Below, piece after piece: positions 60,242-64,000 of a DNA stretch of 64,000 nucleotides. Position 1 is the stretch's first letter; each line of letters opens with the position of its first letter. The translations under genes were made by a program, and so were the position numbers. The stretch lies in contig JAKSTJ010000001.1 of NCBI GenBank assembly GCA_024402635.1, forward strand, positions 1-64,000, in the 5' to 3' direction. Source of the stretch: Treponema sp. GTDB taxonomy: Bacteria; Spirochaetota; Spirochaetia; Treponematales; Treponemataceae. The notes under the pieces were generated by a model. It did no database searches and was not told where the DNA came from. It worked only from the letters and a program-made list of their open reading frames with translations.

Positions 60242-62857
60242 TTATTCCAGAGTATACCAGAGAGTTTTAGTATTCTTTTTTAGATTAAATATTTTTCCTT
60301 TAATTGCTTTTTCCAAAGAATTACCATTTAATCCAACTTCTTTTAATTCATAATTTTTATGTCCGTATACTGTAAAGGTTCCGTTAATTCCAAGAGCAAG
60401 AACAGGTGCTTTTCCTCTGTTTTTTTCCGTTGTAAGATTTTTTTCTTCCCGGATAATTGTATTTTTCTTGGAAGTGGCTTTTGTTCCTATTTCCCGTAAT
60501 TCTTCTGCCGTATTACCAATCCAGCTGCAGGCATAAATTAAATATTTTTCATTTTCTTTTATTGCCATAAAACTTGCAAAATCATCAGTATTTGTTACAG
60601 GCAAAATAATTCCTTCTTTAAGCCAGTTTTTAGGAAAGTCAGGAATATTGGAATTTTTATTTATAACTGAAACTGTAACATTATTATTGCAAACCATGTA
60701 AACTCCAGATTTTGTATCCCAATACAATTCATTAGTATCACTAAAGTCTACAGGATTTTTTTCAACTGATTCGGCAGAAGAAAATAAAAGTCCTTTTTCT
60801 GGAATTTTATTATTTATTGCAATTCCAAGCTGATGTTTATAAGCTATTGTTGGATTTATTCCATAAATTTCAGAATTTCCAATTGACCAGCCATGATTTT
60901 TATATAAGTAATCTTTTTCGTTTTCAAGAGAAACCGGAACATAAATTTTTGTTGAACCTGGAGTTACAAGAAAATTTCTAAAAATTCTTGAAGCTAATGG
61001 GGCAGCACAGGCTTTTGCAGGATTGTTAGACTGATCAAAAAATCCGTTAATTTTACTGTTTTGTCCACCCTCATTTTTAGGAATTTCGGAACAGAAAGTA
61101 AAAATACAATCCCAATCCTGGAATGATGCAAAAGAAGCAATCATTGGATACATTTGAGACAAATATTGATTTGGATATGGATGATCATATTCAGAAACTG
61201 AAAATGGTTTTCCATAAACTCTGTATTTTGCAAGATTAAAAAGAGTATTATCCGAAACTGATTTTGTTAAATCCTTGTTTTTTACATAAAAATTTGAATT
61301 ATCCCAATCTGTTTCCGGAAATACTGGGTGATTCCAATATGCATGAGAATCAATAATATCAAAAGTATTCTGGAGATAAGAAGTACTGCAGCCCATAGCA
61401 GTTCCCATTGTTAATGCTTTAATGCCCAAATCCTTTTTAAGATAATTATTCATGTCTGTCCAGTAATCATTTTCTTTTTCCCAGATGAAACTTAAAACAA
61501 GATTCTGATAATCAGAAGGAAGATTTTTATATTCATTAAATTTAGGGAATTTAACTGTTGTATTTGTTTTTGATGATTTTTTTCCTTTGCTTACGTATTC
61601 AATGCTTCCACCATTTACCAGACTAACATCTTTTACATAAATTGTTTTTCCCTGTAAAAATCCCATTTGAGTAAAAATCAATCTAAGGTTTTCGTCAGTA
61701 AGAATATTTGACATTTTGAATTCATAATCTTTCCATTTTGTAGATAATTCAAGATTTTCAGAAAAACCGCCACCATGCCATGGATCATGTGCCTGATTAA
61801 TTGAAATGTTTATTGTACAATTTGCTGAAGCTTTTGCAGAAAATTTTAAAGTATAGATTTCTTCAGAATTCATATTTAATTTGCCGGTACTATATTGTAC
61901 GTGCCATGCTTCAGATCCATTATTATTGATTGTAATAGTATGAATATTATTTTCAAAAGAAGCAGAAGCTTTTGCTCCATTGTGTTGTTCAAGATTCCAT
62001 TTTGAGTTTTCAGTTACTAATATTGTATTTGAATTTGAAGTTTTATTATATTTTGAAGAAAGTTTTGAATAATTTAAATTTTTAGATTTTAACCAGTCAT
62101 TCCATTGGTCTTCAATTTCCTGAAAAAGATTTCCTTCATAAGGATCAATCCAGCCAGTAAGATAGGCCATTAAAAATCCATTTTCATTATTAACTTCTAC
62201 AATTGCTACTGCAGGATCTTCTGCATATGTAAGACCTGTGTATGGATTTACATGCTTTAATAAATCAAAAGCATATTGTTTCTGATGATTACGTCCATTT
62301 TCGTTCCAGAAACCGTAACAGTGCTGAGATTTCCATGGAATTTTATTAAATTCTTTTGGATATCCATCTGCAGAAGACATTGAACGGCCAGTTAAAAGAT
62401 TTATGTTTGAATAAATACCGTTTTCTTTTAATAGATAAAAGAAGAAATCAAAATCATCAAGACGTTTTTTATCTATTACCCATTTTCCGCTTGGTTCTTT
62501 TTTTAAGAAACAATTTGACCAGCTGGTGTCTGTATGATGAAAACGAATACAATTGTAGCCCTGATTGGCAAGACTCTGGGCATAGAAAAATGCTTCTTCA
62601 TGGGATTTTGGAAATTCAGTAAGATTTGTTCCAAAAATTCTAATGCGTTTTCCATTGGCTTCAAGATGGCCGTCTTTGGATACTGAAATTCTATCTTTTT
62701 CTGTAATTGGTGAGTTAAGCTTTGCTGCTGAAATTTCAGAATCTGGTTCCAGACCGTAGTAATCGAAGGGAAATGCATCATTTGCTGGAATTGTATTCTG
62801 TGAAAAAATAGAAACTGATAATAAATTTAAAAATAAAAAAAGGCAAAGTTTTTTCAT
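60242..62857 (-). CDS. Secreted glycoside hydrolase (clan GH-A type) with nested carbohydrate-binding domain
   Basis: An 871-residue protein with a signal peptide (about 1-19). The catalytic TIM barrel begins around 65 (ANGKRIRIFGTNL, QGYNCIRFHH). Its acid/base is probably Glu225 in NNENG and the nucleophile Glu556 in VSEYDHP, as in clan GH-A. Between them, residues ~278-415 are a beta-sandwich of CBM4/9 style (SEAWHVQYSTGKLNM, EIYTLKFSAKASANCTINI, TIYVKDVSLV) inserted into the barrel. The C-terminal ~250 residues are beta-rich. Family-level substrate (beta-glucan, mannan or other) is undecided. Transcribed alone. Confidence 0.8.
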   Translation of the reverse strand: MKKLCLFLFLNLLSVSIFSQNTIPANDAFPFDYYGLEPDSEISAAKLNSPITEKDRISVSKDGHLEANGKRIRIFGTNLTEFPKSHEEAFFYAQSLANQGYNCIRFHHTDTSWSNCFLKKEPSGKWVIDKKRLDDFDFFFYLLKENGIYSNINLLTGRSMSSADGYPKEFNKIPWKSQHCYGFWNENGRNHQKQYAFDLLKHVNPYTGLTYAEDPAVAIVEVNNENGFLMAYLTGWIDPYEGNLFQEIEDQWNDWLKSKNLNYSKLSSKYNKTSNSNTILVTENSKWNLEQHNGAKASASFENNIHTITINNNGSEAWHVQYSTGKLNMNSEEIYTLKFSAKASANCTINISINQAHDPWHGGGFSENLELSTKWKDYEFKMSNILTDENLRLIFTQMGFLQGKTIYVKDVSLVNGGSIEYVSKGKKSSKTNTTVKFPKFNEYKNLPSDYQNLVLSFIWEKENDYWTDMNNYLKKDLGIKALTMGTAMGCSTSYLQNTFDIIDSHAYWNHPVFPETDWDNSNFYVKNKDLTKSVSDNTLFNLAKYRVYGKPFSVSEYDHPYPNQYLSQMYPMIASFASFQDWDCIFTFCSEIPKNEGGQNSKINGFFDQSNNPAKACAAPLASRIFRNFLVTPGSTKIYVPVSLENEKDYLYKNHGWSIGNSEIYGINPTIAYKHQLGIAINNKIPEKGLLFSSAESVEKNPVDFSDTNELYWDTKSGVYMVCNNNVTVSVINKNSNIPDFPKNWLKEGIILPVTNTDDFASFMAIKENEKYLIYACSWIGNTAEELREIGTKATSKKNTIIREEKNLTTEKNRGKAPVLALGINGTFTVYGHKNYELKEVGLNGNSLEKAIKGKIFNLKKNTKTLWYTLE

Positions 62858-62906
62858 ATAGAACCTCGCCTTTAATTATAAATCAACAAATTGAAATTTT
62901 GAAATA

Positions 62907-63560
62907 TTATTTTATATATGAATAGGAGTTAGGAGCTTTTCTGCTGTATCTTATACCTAAATCAATGTGATATTGGTAAGATGCATCGTATGGTTGTACT
63001 TTTGCATTTGAACCTAAATTTGGATTATCATATGAGAAAAAATAAGAATTTACCAAAGACCATCCAGAAGAAATAGGGAATACAATAGAATCTAAAGTTC
63101 CAAGTCCTACATAATTCAAATGAAATTCATCTGTAAGCTGATACATGTAGTGAAGTCCAATAGAAGCTTCAATATTTACATATTTAAGTTTTTCGTAATT
63201 ATATTTCGCACCAAAATACATATCCAAAGCATAATTGAACATATTGTTCTGTTTTTGACTCATTCCGTTAAATCTGATTTCAAAAGGGTAGTAAGCAGAT
63301 AATTGGAGTTCCAGGTCAAGGAAAGATAAAAAATCAACTGTAGACATATTAAAATAAGCACCAGCTAAAAATGCTTCTCTTACAAAATTACTGCGGTTTT
63401 CCAAAACTTCAATTCTTGTAATCTGATTGAATGTTGTTCCTTCTGTAAAAATAAAAACTGGAGCTTTTAAATTAAGGCCTCGAGTTTCTTCGGAAGTATC
63501 TTCAGCAAATGCAAAAACAGAAGATAATAAAATTAAAAATAAAATAAAATATTTTTTCAT
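62907..63560 (-). CDS. Small outer-membrane beta-barrel protein
   Basis: A 217-residue protein with a signal peptide (MKKYFILFLILLSSVFAFA). The mature part is made of short amphipathic strands rich in Tyr and Phe (LQLSAYYPFEIRFNG, YNYEKLKYVNIEASIGLHYMY) and is consistent with an 8-10 stranded barrel. It resembles the 22957 and 27231 proteins in size and composition only. It follows the small lipoprotein 63571-63939 by 10 nt and probably shares its transcript. Confidence 0.72.
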   Translation of the reverse strand: MKKYFILFLILLSSVFAFAEDTSEETRGLNLKAPVFIFTEGTTFNQITRIEVLENRSNFVREAFLAGAYFNMSTVDFLSFLDLELQLSAYYPFEIRFNGMSQKQNNMFNYALDMYFGAKYNYEKLKYVNIEASIGLHYMYQLTDEFHLNYVGLGTLDSIVFPISSGWSLVNSYFFSYDNPNLGSNAKVQPYDASYQYHIDLGIRYSRKAPNSYSYIK

Positions 63561-63570
63561 AAAAACTCCA

Positions 63571-63939
63571 CTAACGACTGATGTGATACAAAGTTAATTC
63601 TGATGCATCAGTATCATCATCCTTCCATTTGTGAAGTTTAAGGATTGCTCCAGATAAACTCCATTCTCTTAATTTTGTTGTAGGAGTTGCAGTCGATTCG
63701 TCATCTGAAGTTACAATATTAAAAATTAAAACATTATCAATAACTGTATAAGATCCAGAATATTCATAAGATTCAGAATTATATGCTACCTGCGCAGTAA
63801 ATGTTCCGTCTGTATTAAAAATAATTCTATTATTGTTGTTGTCTTGCCATGTTCCATATAATGGTGAAGGTATGTAGCAAGAAGTAAATAATAAAAATAA
63901 TGATGCAATAAGTGTGCCTAAAATAAATTTCTTTTTCAT
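63571..63939 (-). CDS. Small lipoprotein, lipocalin-like pattern
   Basis: A 122-residue protein starting at ATG 63939, with GGAGA 9 nt upstream; an ATG five codons earlier overlaps that site. The signal peptide ends in lipobox FTSC. The mature domain (YGTWQDNNNNRIIFNTDGTFTAQV, YSGSYTVIDNVLIFNI) has the W-x-G and repeated strand pattern of lipocalin-like/DUF-type small barrels. Function unknown. Confidence 0.75.
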   Translation of the reverse strand: MKKKFILGTLIASLFLLFTSCYIPSPLYGTWQDNNNNRIIFNTDGTFTAQVAYNSESYEYSGSYTVIDNVLIFNIVTSDDESTATPTTKLREWSLSGAILKLHKWKDDDTDASELTLYHISR

Positions 63940-63965
63940 ATAAATAATCTCCATAAAATACTGAT

Positions 63966-64000
63966 TTATCTTCCTTCTTCGCCGACTTTCCAGTCTACAA
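63966..64000 (-). CDS. C-terminal end of a gene entering from the right edge
   Basis: On the minus strand, the last ten codons VDWKVGEEGR and a TAA stop (63966-63968) read as a plausible protein end, 26 nt before the lipoprotein start. Too little is present to identify the gene. Confidence 0.4.
   Translation of the reverse strand, partial: VDWKVGEEGR

Overview
The window is about 64 kb of AT-rich chromosome from a spirochaete, most likely a saccharolytic, host-associated Treponema. This rests on gene content and protein style: pyruvate formate-lyase with its activase, a eukaryotic-type NADP isocitrate dehydrogenase, many small lipoproteins and outer-membrane barrels, Maf-like, VanW and discoidin-like proteins, YesM/YesN signalling and a GH95 enzyme. 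No phage, insertion sequence, plasmid or CRISPR locus is visible.

Layout. 0-4.5 kb: end of pflB, a LURP-one protein, a PadR/HAAS/PspC envelope-response operon, an RluA-type pseudouridine synthase and pflA. 4.5-13 kb: an unassigned regulator-like protein, gatB, a convergent putative barrel protein, a SPOR protein, and coaE overlapping polA. 13-23 kb: SulP transporter, a lepB-PBP-Maf operon, and a divergent LysM/M23 peptidase, zinc ribbon and degenerate deacetylase. 23-30 kb: surface proteins, VanW, a membrane protein and EF-G. 30-34 kb: a YdjI-YdjG-YdjH-like membrane-stress operon without pspA, then tRNA-Leu(GAG). 34-44 kb: DUF554 protein, orphan LuxR-type regulator, TrpR-like repressor with GH95, lipoproteins, a DEDDh exonuclease, thrA and ilvN. 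44-50 kb: lipoprotein with HExxH, MBL-fold and pentapeptide proteins, murI and purC. 50-59 kb: a Ytf-type sugar ABC transporter converging on a YesN/YesM/sugar-binding-protein sensory module. 59-64 kb: icd, a secreted glycosidase and small envelope proteins.

The most striking signal is a family of GC-rich palindromic elements about 90 bp long. Two copies lie inside essential genes, polA (12076-12164) and murI (48675-48763), in opposite orientations relative to the gene. Both keep the reading frame and add about 30 codons at tolerant sites. A third copy is intergenic (39193-39282) and a divergent relative lies at 460-566. They resemble in behaviour the Rickettsia palindromic elements.

A second pattern is that eleven transcription-unit-leading genes have a -10 box a few bases before the start codon (6-9 nt in ten cases) and no ribosome-binding site, which implies many leaderless mRNAs. 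Other points: two intrinsic terminators lie within the coding sequence of the convergent neighbour; a strong hairpin sits between the sugar-binding-protein gene and the rest of its ABC operon; 20-bp direct repeats upstream of that operon are candidate sites for the YesN-type regulator; and a 23-bp tandem array lies behind fusA. All calls come from reading the sequence; no database search was run.
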